Part shown: positions 25,486 through 34,400 of the stretch, one piece after another
Position numbering within the stretch: the stretch's first letter is position 1
How the letters are laid out: each line of letters opens with the position of its first letter
Source: Deltaproteobacteria bacterium
Lineage (GTDB): Bacteria > JADJOY01
Length of the DNA: 64,000 bases
Reading direction: 5' to 3'
Assembly: GCA_016713535.1 (NCBI GenBank)
Contig: JADJOY010000012.1
Location: 18,464 to 82,463, forward strand
Notes under the pieces: model-generated
Seen by the model: only the letters and a program-made list of their open reading frames with translations
Databases searched by the model: none
What the model was told of the DNA's origin: nothing
Position numbers and translations under genes: made by a program

Positions 25486-26159
25486 GACGAGAGGTCGCGC
25501 GCGATGCGGTCGATGTCGCTGCTCTCCAGCACGGGCTTCGGCGCGCCGCGCTTGGCGACGGCGAGCATCGCGCGGCCGACGTTCTCGGTGGTGGTCACGT
25601 AGCGCGGTGCGACCGCCTTCAGCACCGCCAGGAGCGGCGCGATCACGGCGTGGAAGGCGCGCATCATCCCCGCCTTCGGCGTCACGCCGTGGAGCGGCTG
25701 GATCATCGCGGGCCGGAACATGTACGCGGCCCGAAACGGCATCGCGAGCAGCGCGTTCTCGGTCTCACCCTTGATGCGCGCCCACATGATCCGCCCGCGC
25801 GCCGTCGAGTCGGTGCCCAGGCCGGAGACGTAGACGAAGGTGACGGCGGGGCTGCGCTCGAGGAGCGCCCGCGCCGCCGCGAGCGTGAGGTCGTAGGTGA
25901 CGCGCCGGTAGCGCGCTTCGCTCATGCCGGCGGACGAGACCCCGAGACAGAAGAAACAGGCGTCGAAGTCGGCGAGGCGATCGGCGATCGCGGCGTAGTC
26001 GAAGAAATCCTGGTGTAGCACCTCGACCAGCTTGGGATGGTGCTGGCCCGTCGAGGTCCGCACCACCGCCAGGACCAGGGTGACGTCCGGGTCGAGCAGG
26101 CACTCGCGCAGCACGCCTTGGCCGACCATGCCGGTGGCGCCGAACAGGATCACCTTCAT
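25482..26159 (-). CDS. NAD(P)-binding Rossmann-fold protein (atypical SDR)
   Basis: The 225-residue protein starts with MKVILFGATGMVGQGV, the Rossmann dinucleotide-binding motif of atypical or extended SDRs. It has FFCLGVSSAGMSEARYRRVTYD, FVYVSGLGTDS and GETENAL, a pattern like that of NmrA-like or YwnB-type oxidoreductases. The typical YxxxK is not obvious, so catalysis is uncertain. The start is ATG at 26159; upstream codons run into Arg-rich noise. The FtsX permease gene ends 46 bp upstream on the same strand, so they may be co-transcribed. Confidence 0.85.
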   Translation of the reverse strand: MKVILFGATGMVGQGVLRECLLDPDVTLVLAVVRTSTGQHHPKLVEVLHQDFFDYAAIADRLADFDACFFCLGVSSAGMSEARYRRVTYDLTLAAARALLERSPAVTFVYVSGLGTDSTARGRIMWARIKGETENALLAMPFRAAYMFRPAMIQPLHGVTPKAGMMRAFHAVIAPLLAVLKAVAPRYVTTTENVGRAMLAVAKRGAPKPVLESSDIDRIARDLSS

Positions 26160-26205
26160 CGCGGAACCTCGATCTCGCGCGCGACGCGTCGCTGGCCGCG
26201 GCGGC

Positions 26206-28812
26206 TCACTCGTACTGGATCGCGGTGAGGACGTCGAGGCGCGAGGCCTTGCGGGCCGGGTAATACGCGGCACCGATCGAGATCGCGACCGCCAGCACCC
26301 CCGCCACGGCCACCGCGGTCAGGTCGACGTGGAAGTCGAGGTGCCAACCGACCAGCTCGAGGATCGCGACCTTCACGAACGGGTACGCGGTGGCGAGGCC
26401 GAGCGCGATGCCGAGGACCGCGCCGAGGCTGCCGAGCAGGCTCGCCTCGAGCAGCACCGCGCGCACCACCTGGGCCCGGGTGGCGCCGATCGCGCGCAGG
26501 ATGCCGATCTCGCGGGTGCGGTCGAGGATCGCCGCGAGCAGCGTGTTCACGACTCCCAGCGCCGAGATCAAGAGCACCACCACCTCGGTGGCGCGGGTCA
26601 TCTGGAACCCCTGCACGATCTGGCTGGTGATCTCGCTCTTGGTCTCGCGCGAGGTGATTATCTGCAGGTCGTAGCGCCTGCCGAAGCGGGCGCGGACCGC
26701 GCTCACCACGCGCTCCTCGTCGGCGGGTGTCACGAGGTCGATGCTGATGCTGTCGACCAGGTCGGTCTGCCAGTCGCGCACGAAGACGGCCCGGTCGATG
26801 TGGATCGAGCCGGTCGGGCCAGCCCAGTCAGCGAACACGCCGACGATCGGGAACGTGCGCTTGCCGCTCGGCGTCTCGAGCTCGACCGTGTCGCCGAGCC
26901 GCTTGCCGAAGCGGCGCGCGAACGCGTCCGAAACGCCGACACCGTCGCCGCGGTGGAGCGCGTCCTCGAAGGCCTTGGACGGGGGGCCCGCGATCATCTG
27001 GTAGCGCACCGTGCGGCGCGCTACGCCCAGGTCGAGGGAGAGCAGCATCGTGATCTCGCCCTGGTAAGGGATCTGCAACAGCCGGAACGGCCGCACGATG
27101 CGCACGCCGGGCAGTTCGCGGATCTCGTCGACGAGCCCACCCGGCAGCTTGTTCGCTTTCGGTCCCGCGACCCGGCTCGACGCCGAGACCGAGAGGTCGC
27201 TCGCGATGTAGTGGTCGAGCCAGTCGCTGAGCGAGGTGTCGAGGCTGCGCATCAGCGTCGCGACGATCACGTACGCGGCGATGCCGATCAGGATCGCGGT
27301 GAGCGTCACGGCGGTGCGGCCGGGCGCGCTCTTGAGGTTGTCGGCGGCGAGTCGCCCCTGGATCCCGAACGCCGCCTCGAGCACCCGCCCAGCCGCCGGC
27401 ACCAGCGCAGTGACCGCGGCGGGCATGAGCAGCGCCGCGCCGATGACGCGGCAGCCCATCGCGCCCAGCGCGGAGGCCTCGACCGGCAGCACCGCCGCCG
27501 CCGCGCCGAGCGCGAAGCTGAGCGCGATCAGCGCCGCACCCGCCCAGCCGAGGCGCCGGATGGTGCGCGGCTCGATGCGCGTCGCGGCGTCGCGGCGCAG
27601 CGCCACCAGCGGCGAGATCCGCCCCGCCTGGATGCTCGGCACCAGCGTCGCGACCAGGCTCACGCCCACGCCGGCCATGAGCGCGGCGAGGAGCTCGACG
27701 GGCCCGATCGTGAGCGAGCGCACGGTGGTGGCGAGGATCCACGAGCCCATCACGCGCTCGACCATCGGGATGATGGTCCGCGCGATCGCGACACCGCCCA
27801 CCAGCCCGGCGACGCTGCCGATCGCGGAGAGGATCGTCGCCTCGACCAGAAAGAGTGTGCGGATCGCGCCCGCCGTGGTGCCGAGCGAGCGCAGCAGCCC
27901 GATCTCACGGCGTCGCTGCACCACCGCGATGCTCATGGTGTTGAACACCAGGAACACGCCGACGATGAACGAGAGCGCCTGCGCCTGCGCGAAGCCGAGC
28001 TTGGTGGCGCCCAGCATCGACTGCATCTGCTCGCCGCGGCTCTCCGGGCGGGCCACCGTCGCGGTGCCGGCGACGGCGGCTGCGATGCGGTCGCGGGCGG
28101 CGTCGACCTCGGCGGCGTCGTCGAGGGTGGGATCGAGCACCACGTCGATCTGGTCGAAGCGTCCCGGCTCGCCGGCGACACCTTTCCCGAACGCGAGCTG
28201 CGCCGCGTAGATGTCCATGAGCGCGAGCATCCCGCCGAACGCCTTGGCGGGGCCGGCCGCCGCGAGGATCCCGCGCACCACCAGCTCTCTGGGGCCGGTC
28301 GAGACCTGGATCGGCAGGCGCGAGCCCAGACGCAGCCCGTGGCGGGCCGCGAAGTCGCGGGTCACGAACACCGAGTCGGGCTGCGACAGCACCACGATCG
28401 GATCGTCGAGCTCGCTGCCGTCGCCCTTCTCGAGCTCGTAGCTGCGCACCTCGGAGTCGGCGAGGTAGTCGACGCCGAAGATCTGCAGGCGTTCGCCGCG
28501 CTCGGGGTGGTCGAGGACCAGCCCGGAGTCGAGGATGAGCGCGGCGGCGGCCTTCACTCCAGGCACCGCGCGCACGCGCTCGAGGAGCTCCTCGGGGACG
28601 CCCGCCTGGCCGTTGGTGACCGAGAGCACCGCGCGGCCCGCGACGTCGTCGACCGAGGCGCGGATCGACTCGAAGACCGCGCCGTTCACCAGCCGCATGG
28701 CGACGATCACCGCCACTCCGAGCGCGAGCCCGAGGGTGGTGAGCGCGGTGCGTAGCGCGTTCGCGCGCCATTGCGCGAAGGTCACGTAGCGGAGGAGGTT
28801 GGCGAGCTTCAT
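26206..28812 (-). CDS. ABC transporter permease with two FtsX domains (MacB-like)
   Basis: The 868-residue membrane protein starts MKLANLLRYVTFAQWRANALRTALTTLGLALGVAVIVAM. It has two halves, each with a periplasmic MacB-like core domain and an FtsX three-helix domain: QALSFIVGVFLVFNTMSIAVVQRRREIGLLRSLG in the first, and VVLLISALGVVNTLLAAILDRTREIGILRAIGA in the second. Ten helices are expected in total. Such proteins move lipoproteins, peptides or substrates across the inner membrane with an ATPase partner. No ATPase gene lies next to it, so the partner must be encoded elsewhere. It is read before the NAD-binding protein gene. Confidence 0.92.
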   Translation of the reverse strand: MKLANLLRYVTFAQWRANALRTALTTLGLALGVAVIVAMRLVNGAVFESIRASVDDVAGRAVLSVTNGQAGVPEELLERVRAVPGVKAAAALILDSGLVLDHPERGERLQIFGVDYLADSEVRSYELEKGDGSELDDPIVVLSQPDSVFVTRDFAARHGLRLGSRLPIQVSTGPRELVVRGILAAAGPAKAFGGMLALMDIYAAQLAFGKGVAGEPGRFDQIDVVLDPTLDDAAEVDAARDRIAAAVAGTATVARPESRGEQMQSMLGATKLGFAQAQALSFIVGVFLVFNTMSIAVVQRRREIGLLRSLGTTAGAIRTLFLVEATILSAIGSVAGLVGGVAIARTIIPMVERVMGSWILATTVRSLTIGPVELLAALMAGVGVSLVATLVPSIQAGRISPLVALRRDAATRIEPRTIRRLGWAGAALIALSFALGAAAAVLPVEASALGAMGCRVIGAALLMPAAVTALVPAAGRVLEAAFGIQGRLAADNLKSAPGRTAVTLTAILIGIAAYVIVATLMRSLDTSLSDWLDHYIASDLSVSASSRVAGPKANKLPGGLVDEIRELPGVRIVRPFRLLQIPYQGEITMLLSLDLGVARRTVRYQMIAGPPSKAFEDALHRGDGVGVSDAFARRFGKRLGDTVELETPSGKRTFPIVGVFADWAGPTGSIHIDRAVFVRDWQTDLVDSISIDLVTPADEERVVSAVRARFGRRYDLQIITSRETKSEITSQIVQGFQMTRATEVVVLLISALGVVNTLLAAILDRTREIGILRAIGATRAQVVRAVLLEASLLGSLGAVLGIALGLATAYPFVKVAILELVGWHLDFHVDLTAVAVAGVLAVAISIGAAYYPARKASRLDVLTAIQYE

Positions 28813-28959
28813 CGCGGCGGCGCGAGCTTCGCGCCTCGGGCGCGGCGAGGGAAATGGCGTGCTTGCGCCGCGCGGGCGCGGAAGTCGCGTGCGATACTCG
28901 CGGCTCACTCAACGATCGCGGTCCGCGTCGCGCGCCGCGCAACTCCCGAGGATTCCACG

Positions 28960-29316
28960 ATGGCGATGACGACCACCGCGAGCGGACTGCAGTACGACGA
29001 CACCCAGCCCGGCGACGGCGCCGAGGCGAAGGCCGGCCAGACCTGTGTCATGCACTACACGGGCTGGCTGTGGCTGAACGGGGCGAAGGGAAGCAAGTTC
29101 GACAGCTCGCGCGACCGGGGGCAGCCGTTCTCGTTCAAGCTCGGCGTCGGCCAGGTCATCAAGGGCTGGGACGAAGGCGTCGCCTCGATGAAGATCAAGG
29201 GCCAGCGCACGCTGATCATCCCGCCCAACCTGGGCTACGGTGCGCGCGGCGCGGGCGGCGTCATCCCGCCCAACGCGACGCTGTGCTTCGAGGTCGAACT
29301 GCTGGACCTGCGCTGA
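28960..29316 (+). CDS. FKBP-type peptidyl-prolyl isomerase
   Basis: The 118-residue protein is a single FKBP domain: MHYTGWL, KFDSSRDRGQPFSFKLGVGQVIKGWDEGVASMK, RTLIIPPNLGYGARG, IPPNATLCFEVELL. The Tyr, Asp, Phe, Trp and Ile residues of the active-site pocket are in place. There is no signal peptide, so it is cytoplasmic. The start is ATG at 28960 with GAGG upstream. It is transcribed away from the permease gene and is followed by a perfect hairpin. Confidence 0.95.
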   Translation: MAMTTTASGLQYDDTQPGDGAEAKAGQTCVMHYTGWLWLNGAKGSKFDSSRDRGQPFSFKLGVGQVIKGWDEGVASMKIKGQRTLIIPPNLGYGARGAGGVIPPNATLCFEVELLDLR

Positions 29317-29322
29317 GTTGCT

Positions 29323-29345
29323 CGGGGGGCTTTTCAAGCCCCCCG
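29323..29345. terminator. perfect hairpin after the FKBP gene
   Basis: CGGGGGGCTT (29323-29332), loop TTC, and AAGCCCCCCG (29336-29345) form a 10-bp perfect stem just 7 bp past the FKBP stop. Having Ts in the stem and loop, it could act as a terminator in either direction. Confidence 0.7.
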
Positions 29346-29355
29346 CCCGCCTGAA

Positions 29356-29422
29356 GGGTCGTCGCTTCGTCGACGACCCCAGGGGTAGGTTGGGGCGGCC
29401 GACGAAGCGGCCGCCCTCCAGA
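29356..29422. repeat. two CTTCGT-loop palindromes
   Basis: The first is GGGTCGTCG-CTTCGT-CGACGACCC at 29356-29379. The second, read on the minus strand, is TGGAGGG leading to stem GGCGGCCG, loop CTTCGT, stem CGGCCGCC (29392-29422). Two different stems share one loop. Both fall between convergent genes. Confidence 0.7.
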
Positions 29423-29476
29423 CGCGGCGGTACGCGCCGGCGTGGGCGGTCGCCGGTGCGTGGATCCCAGTAGGCC

Positions 29477-30322
29477 TTACGGCTGCACCGGGCCGTAGGC
29501 GACGCCGAACACGATCGGCGAGTGGTCGCTGAGCGGCGCGCCCTGATCGTCGACGAACGATTCGTCGCGCGACCAGCTCGTCACGTCGATCGCGACGGTG
29601 TCGCCACCACGGAAGAAGAGCTGGTCGATGTGATCCGGCTCGAGGCAGCCCACCGCGGCGCACGCGTCGGTGAGGCCGGCGCCGCTCAGGAGGCGGTCGC
29701 GGATCGGCACGTCCTCGGGATCGTCGATCGACATGTTGAAGTCGCCGGCGACCATCACCGCGCGGCCCGCGGACTCGGTCTCGATCGCGGCGAGGAGCTG
29801 CTCGGTCTGCGCGGCGCGCGCGGCGTCGTCGGCGGGTGAGTTGCCGGCGTCCAGGTGCAGGTCGTAGAGGTCGATCTCGATCGGCGTGAACGGCACCGCG
29901 AGGCGCACCAGCTCGAAGCCCTTCGACGCGAGACAGTCGTTGGCGGCGTCGAGGTAGCCGTTGCAGACCTGCCAGGGATCGCCGCCCGTGTAGCTCGCGG
30001 GGAGGGTCGAGAACACCGAGAGTCCGCCGTTGGTCACCGCGCCGGGGCGCATCTCGGTGAAGTGGTAGGCGAGGCGGCCCTCGACCGACTCGGCGAGTGC
30101 CACGCCGTAGAAGAAGTTCTCCTGGATCGCGGCGACGTCGAAGTCGTTCAAGTGCGGCGAGATCGCGCGCATGCGCGCCTCGGTGTCGTCACCGGTCACC
30201 GAGCCGGGTAGCCCGTGGACGTTGTAGGTCAGCAGCGAGAATTCGCCGGTGGGAGTGCAGGCGCCCGCGGTGGCGAGCGACGCGACGAAGAGCAGCGAGC
30301 GGGCGGCGCATCGAAGGTGCAT
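29477..30322 (-). CDS. endonuclease/exonuclease/phosphatase-family lipoprotein
   Basis: The 281-residue protein has a lipoprotein signal (LLFVASLATAGACTPTG) and the EEP fold. Motifs are LTYNVHGLP, AAIQENFF (metal-binding Glu), DLHLDAG (catalytic His), GDFNMS (Asp and Asn), DHIDQLF and SDHSPIVF (catalytic Asp-His). It resembles sphingomyelinase-C-type or other secreted phosphodiesterases more than DNA nucleases because it is exported, but the substrate is unproved. ATG at 30322 was chosen since the signal peptide begins there. Confidence 0.86.
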   Translation of the reverse strand: MHLRCAARSLLFVASLATAGACTPTGEFSLLTYNVHGLPGSVTGDDTEARMRAISPHLNDFDVAAIQENFFYGVALAESVEGRLAYHFTEMRPGAVTNGGLSVFSTLPASYTGGDPWQVCNGYLDAANDCLASKGFELVRLAVPFTPIEIDLYDLHLDAGNSPADDAARAAQTEQLLAAIETESAGRAVMVAGDFNMSIDDPEDVPIRDRLLSGAGLTDACAAVGCLEPDHIDQLFFRGGDTVAIDVTSWSRDESFVDDQGAPLSDHSPIVFGVAYGPVQP

Positions 30323-30444
30323 GACGATCCCTGGAAGGTGAGCGGAGGCGACCTTCGATCGTGACACGACGGTGACGGCGGGCACAAACGCGGCGCCCGA
30401 CGGAGCGGGCGCGCTCCAGCCGCACGATTTCGCTCACCGCAAGC

Positions 30445-30507
30445 GGGCGGGGACAGGCCCGCCCCTACAGGCCCGCGCGGCCTGGAGGGCCTGCCTCCGG
30501 CGGGCCG
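30445..30507. repeat. TGTAGGGGC-type and TGGAGGG-type palindromes
   Basis: At 30445-30469 is a reversed TGTAGGGGC element with stem GGGCGGG/CCCGCCC. At 30483-30507 TGGAGGG leads into GGCCTGCC, loop, GGCGGGCC, where one G-T wobble keeps pairing. The gap 30323-30512 holds nothing else convincing. Confidence 0.65.
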
Positions 30508-30512
30508 TACGC

Positions 30513-31907
30513 TCAGCGCGGCTTCGCCGCAGCTCGCCCGGCGGCGACGCCGCTCGACCATGCCCACTGGAAGTTGAAGCCACCGAGCCGGCCCGTGACG
30601 TTCACGATCTCGCCGCAGAAGTGGAGCCCCGGGACCGTCTTCGCCTCGAGCCCGAGGCGGCCGAGCGCGGCGAGCGGCACGCCGCCCGCCGTGACCTCCG
30701 CCTTCGCGTAGCTGGCGGTGCCCACCACCGGCACGCGGATCCGCGCGACCGCCGCGAAGACCTTGCGCCACTCGCCGGTCGCGAGCCGCGCCGCGGCCCG
30801 CGTGCCGTCGAACCCGGCGTGCTGCGCGGCACACTCGGCGAGCGCTCGCGGCACCCCCTCGGCCAGGACGTTCACGAGCCCGCGCTCGCCCGCGCGCGCC
30901 GTCACGTCGGCGTGGAACTCCTCGAACGACACCGGTCGTGCCGCGAGATCGGGCGGCACGCATGCGCCGGGAGCCTTGTCGCCCCGCACGAAGCCCTGCG
31001 CCGCGCCGCGCTCGCCACCGAGCGCCCAGGCGTCCGCGATCGCCTCGACGTCACCGCCCTCCGCGAGCACACGCGCCGCTGCGCCGCTCACGTCGAGGGC
31101 CGCCGGCCCCGAGAGCCCGTCGTGCGTGATCAGCACGCTCCCCGCCGCGCGCGCGAGCGGACGGAAGCGCGCCCCACCCACCTGCTCGTCGCTCACGCCC
31201 GGCGCGGCGATCGTCAGCACCACCGGGAAGGTCAGCCCCGCGAGGCCGCCGAGGGCCGAGCCTCGCGCGAGCGCGAGCGGCGTGAGCGCCGGAACCTGCG
31301 GCAGGAGCGGCAGGCCGAGCGCCGCCGCGAAGCCGTGCCCCGCTCCATCGGAGCCGCTCTTCGGCAGGCTGCGGCCGCCGGTCGCGACGATCACCCGCGC
31401 CGCTCGGATCACGCCATCGCCACACGTCACCGCGAACCCCGCGGTCGGATCGCGCTCGAGCGCGGTCACGCGCGCGCCGAACGCCGTCCGCACCCCCGCC
31501 TCGGCCGCCGCCTCCGTGAGGGCCGCGAGGACGTCGCGCGCGCGGCCGCTCGCAGGGAAGAGCTTGCCCTGCGTCTCCTCGACCAGTGCCACCCCGCGCG
31601 ACGCGAAGAAGCGCCGCACGTGTTCGGCCCCGAAGCTCGCCAGCAAGGCGCGTAGCACCGGCGGCGCGTCGCAGGCGAAGTCGGTGGGGCGGACGCGCGC
31701 GTTGGTGACGTTGCAGCGGCCACCGCCGGACACCAGGATCTTCGCGCCGGGCCGGCGCGCGCCGTCCACGAGCAGCACGTGGGGAGCGCCGGTCGCCGCG
31801 GCGCGCGAGGAGCCGTCCTCGGCGATCGCGCCCCGCGCCGCGAGCGCCGCGAAGAGCCCGGCCGCTCCGGCGCCCACGGTCACGATGGAGGGGGCTTCGG
31901 TGGTCAT
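30513..31907 (-). CDS. BaiN/HI0933-family FAD-dependent flavoprotein
   Basis: The 464-residue protein has an FAD-binding N-terminus (VGAGAAGLFAALAA) and the family hallmark KILVSGGGRCNVTN. Further motifs are LVEETQGKLFPASGRARDVL, VIVATGGRSLPKSGSDG and, at the end, GLHFCGEIVNVTGRLGGFNFQWAWSSG. These are diagnostic for the BaiN/RdsA/YhiN family of NAD(P)/FAD oxidoreductases, whose physiological substrates are mostly unknown. The start is ATG at 31907. The 48-bp gap to the next, divergent gene leaves little room for two promoters. Confidence 0.93.
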   Translation of the reverse strand: MTTEAPSIVTVGAGAAGLFAALAARGAIAEDGSSRAAATGAPHVLLVDGARRPGAKILVSGGGRCNVTNARVRPTDFACDAPPVLRALLASFGAEHVRRFFASRGVALVEETQGKLFPASGRARDVLAALTEAAAEAGVRTAFGARVTALERDPTAGFAVTCGDGVIRAARVIVATGGRSLPKSGSDGAGHGFAAALGLPLLPQVPALTPLALARGSALGGLAGLTFPVVLTIAAPGVSDEQVGGARFRPLARAAGSVLITHDGLSGPAALDVSGAAARVLAEGGDVEAIADAWALGGERGAAQGFVRGDKAPGACVPPDLAARPVSFEEFHADVTARAGERGLVNVLAEGVPRALAECAAQHAGFDGTRAAARLATGEWRKVFAAVARIRVPVVGTASYAKAEVTAGGVPLAALGRLGLEAKTVPGLHFCGEIVNVTGRLGGFNFQWAWSSGVAAGRAAAKPR

Positions 31908-31955
31908 CGGGGAAACGGATCGCGGGCGGCGGCTTCGTAGTAGTCTTCGCCGCCG

Positions 31956-33293
31956 ATGGACGTCCAGAGGAATGTGCGCCAGGGGCTGCTCGCGGCGGCC
32001 GGGTTTGCGGTCGCGCTTGCGCTCGGCGGGTCCTTCGCGTGCGACTCCGGCTCGTCGTCGATGCCGCCCGCCGAGCCTGGCACCGGCGAGGTGCCCGGAG
32101 GAGCCTCCGCTCTCGATCCGGCCGCCTGCCCGCCCGCTTTTCCCTGGGACGCGCACGGCTTCGTTGCCCGCTACGAGCTGCCCGCGGCGCGCGATCCCCT
32201 CGGCGCACGGCTCTTCCCGCTCTTCACGATCCTGGCCGGCGACCCGGCGAACCGCGCGGCCCTCGCGGCCGATCCCGCGCTCGCGGCACTCTCGGCCGCG
32301 GCGCGCGAGCGGGTCGGGCAGGCGGTCGCGTGCGACGGCGACCCTGCGTGCGTGAGCGGGGCGCTCGCGCTCGATCCCGCGGACGTGGCCGCGGCGCGCG
32401 AGTGGCTGATCGCGGAGTTCGGTGCGCCCGCGACGGCGCTCGTGAGCGGTCATCTGCTGCCCTCGGGCGCCTTCATGCGCTGGGCCGTGATTCCCGGCGA
32501 GCCGGCGGCGGCGCTGCTGGGCTCGGCGTACGACGACGCTATAGGGCACGTGACCGAGCTCGCGGCGAGCTACGCGTTCGGCCGGCCACCGGAGGTGCTC
32601 GCGCCGCTGGTGGAGGGCGTCGCGGAAACCTTGCCGGCGGACGCGCTCTGGTTCGAGCCGATCGAGGCGCTCGCGATCGCCGGACTGCGCGCCGACGGAC
32701 GCGACGAAGCGGCGCGCTACGAGCCCCTCGACGATGGCGAGAACGCCGCCGCGCTCGCGCGAATGCAGCGCATCGACTGGAGCGCGTGGCGGTTCGGCGC
32801 GATCGTGGTCCCCGGGCAGGGGCCCGAGGACCCCGACACCGTGCTGAGCCCGCTCGGACGGCAGCGCTGCGACGTGGCGGTGAAGCGCTGGCAGGCGCGC
32901 CTCGCGCCGTTCCTGTTCACCTCGGGCGGGCACGTTCACCCCGATCGCACGCGCTACGCCGAGGCGCTGGAGATGAAGCGCTACCTGATGGAGGCGCACG
33001 GCGTGCCCGAGGACGCGATTCTCGTCGATCCCCATGCGCGCCACACCACCACCAACGTCCGCAACACCACGCGTTTGCTCCTCGACGCCGGGATGCCGCC
33101 GGACACCGCGGTGCTGGTGACCAGCGACATCGGCCAGTCGTTTTACATCGCGGCGCTGCTCAAGCCGCGCTGCGAGCGCGAGCTCGGCTACGTGCCGTGG
33201 CGCGGCGGCGCGGCCCTCGGCCGCACCGACTCGTGCCTGCGGCCCACGCCCGACGTGCTGTTCGTCGACGCGAGCGATCCGCTCGATCCCTGA
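31956..33293 (+). CDS. DUF218/YdcF-like lipoprotein
   Basis: The 445-residue protein has a lipoprotein-type N-terminus (VALALGGSFACDSGSSS). A helical domain of about 200 residues follows. A C-terminal DUF218 (ElyC/SanA/YdcF-like) domain comes last: GAIVVPGQGPEDPDTVLS, RQRCDVAVKRWQ, LFTSGGHVHPDRTRYAEALEMKRYLMEAHGVPEDAILVDPHARHTTTNVRNTTRLL. DUF218 proteins are linked to envelope and peptidoglycan maintenance. The two-part build is longer than usual for the family. The SGNH hydrolase gene follows after 7 bp, so they form a pair. Confidence 0.85.
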   Translation: MDVQRNVRQGLLAAAGFAVALALGGSFACDSGSSSMPPAEPGTGEVPGGASALDPAACPPAFPWDAHGFVARYELPAARDPLGARLFPLFTILAGDPANRAALAADPALAALSAAARERVGQAVACDGDPACVSGALALDPADVAAAREWLIAEFGAPATALVSGHLLPSGAFMRWAVIPGEPAAALLGSAYDDAIGHVTELAASYAFGRPPEVLAPLVEGVAETLPADALWFEPIEALAIAGLRADGRDEAARYEPLDDGENAAALARMQRIDWSAWRFGAIVVPGQGPEDPDTVLSPLGRQRCDVAVKRWQARLAPFLFTSGGHVHPDRTRYAEALEMKRYLMEAHGVPEDAILVDPHARHTTTNVRNTTRLLLDAGMPPDTAVLVTSDIGQSFYIAALLKPRCERELGYVPWRGGAALGRTDSCLRPTPDVLFVDASDPLDP

Positions 33294-33300
33294 GCCGGTG

Positions 33301-34392
33301 ATGGCGTCCGCACGCCGTGTGCGGCGCTCGTCGCACCTGCTCTTCGGTTTGGCTGCGGTGGTCGCGGCGCTCGCGCTCGGCGAGGCCGCGGTGCGGCTGC
33401 GGGCGCGCACGCTACCGTGGTTCGCGCAGCGGCTCGGCGAGTGGGACCCGATCCCGCTCGCGATCGAGGCGCTCGGCGTCGACGGCTTCCGGCCGCGCGC
33501 GGGGCTGGTGGTGACGTACGAGAACGGCACCGCGGCGCACGAGAACTCGGTTCACTACCGCGGGCCGGTAGTGGCGTCGCCCAAGCCCGCGGGCGTGTTC
33601 CGCGTGGTGCTGCTCGGCGGCTCGACCAGCCACGGAGCGTCGGTGAACGACGACGCCACGATCGACGCGTTCATGCGCCGCGATCCCGCGTGGCCGGCGA
33701 ACGCGCCGCGGCTCGAGGTGGTGAACCTCGGCTTCGACGGGCTCGACGCGGTGCGCGACTTCGAGCGGCTGCGCGGCGAGGGGCTCACGTTCGAGCCGGA
33801 CGCGGTGATCGTGCACTCGGGGATCAACGACGTGCCGGTGGTCGCGCACCCGGAGGCCGGAATCGACGACCACGCGATCTTGCACGGCGCGATCCGCCGC
33901 ATGCGCGCGTGGCAGGAGCGCGGCGGGCCTTCGGTCTGGGACCGCGTGAAGGACGTGTCGATGCTGGCGCGCACGCCGGGGATTCTCCGGCAGCGGGGTG
34001 GCGGCGGCGTGATGGGCGGCTTGCCTGCCGAGCCGCCCGCGGCGGGCCTCGCGCGCTACCGCGCGCAGGTGCGGCGTACCGCCGAGCTCGTCGCGCCGCA
34101 GGTACCGGTGATCCTGTCGACGCCGCCCTCGGCGATTGGCGGCAGCGTGACCGGCGAGGGCTATGTGTTCGGCGATCCCGCCACCACCGAGCGCTACCGC
34201 GTGGCGCTCGCCGCCGAGCTGCGCGTGCTCGCCGGTGAGCTGGCGAGCGAGAGCCGGCGGGTGATCTACGCCGCGCACGCGGTGGAGCGGACGCCGCGCT
34301 TCTTCGTCGACGACTGCCACCTCACGCCTGAAGGCAACCGCCTCGTGGCCCACGACTTCGTGGCCGCGCTCGCGCCGCTCGCCAGTCGCTGA
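33301..34392 (+). CDS. SGNH/GDSL-family hydrolase, membrane-anchored
   Basis: The 363-residue protein has an N-terminal hydrophobic helix (LLFGLAAVVAALALGEAAV). The SGNH blocks are LLGGSTSHGASV (Ser108 nucleophile), VIVHSGINDVPVV (block with Asn) and DDCHLTPEGN (catalytic Asp-His, near residue 340). It is probably an esterase or acetylhydrolase acting on cell-surface polymers outside the inner membrane. ATG at 33301 was used; a GTG immediately precedes it. It sits directly after the DUF218 gene. Confidence 0.88.
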   Translation: MASARRVRRSSHLLFGLAAVVAALALGEAAVRLRARTLPWFAQRLGEWDPIPLAIEALGVDGFRPRAGLVVTYENGTAAHENSVHYRGPVVASPKPAGVFRVVLLGGSTSHGASVNDDATIDAFMRRDPAWPANAPRLEVVNLGFDGLDAVRDFERLRGEGLTFEPDAVIVHSGINDVPVVAHPEAGIDDHAILHGAIRRMRAWQERGGPSVWDRVKDVSMLARTPGILRQRGGGGVMGGLPAEPPAAGLARYRAQVRRTAELVAPQVPVILSTPPSAIGGSVTGEGYVFGDPATTERYRVALAAELRVLAGELASESRRVIYAAHAVERTPRFFVDDCHLTPEGNRLVAHDFVAALAPLASR

Positions 34393-34400
34393 CCGACGGG

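Noticed and set aside
26032-28755. A 907-codon plus-strand frame opposite the permease gene
   Set aside because: It is Asp/Arg/His-rich low-complexity shadow sequence; the minus strand encodes a clear FtsX permease.
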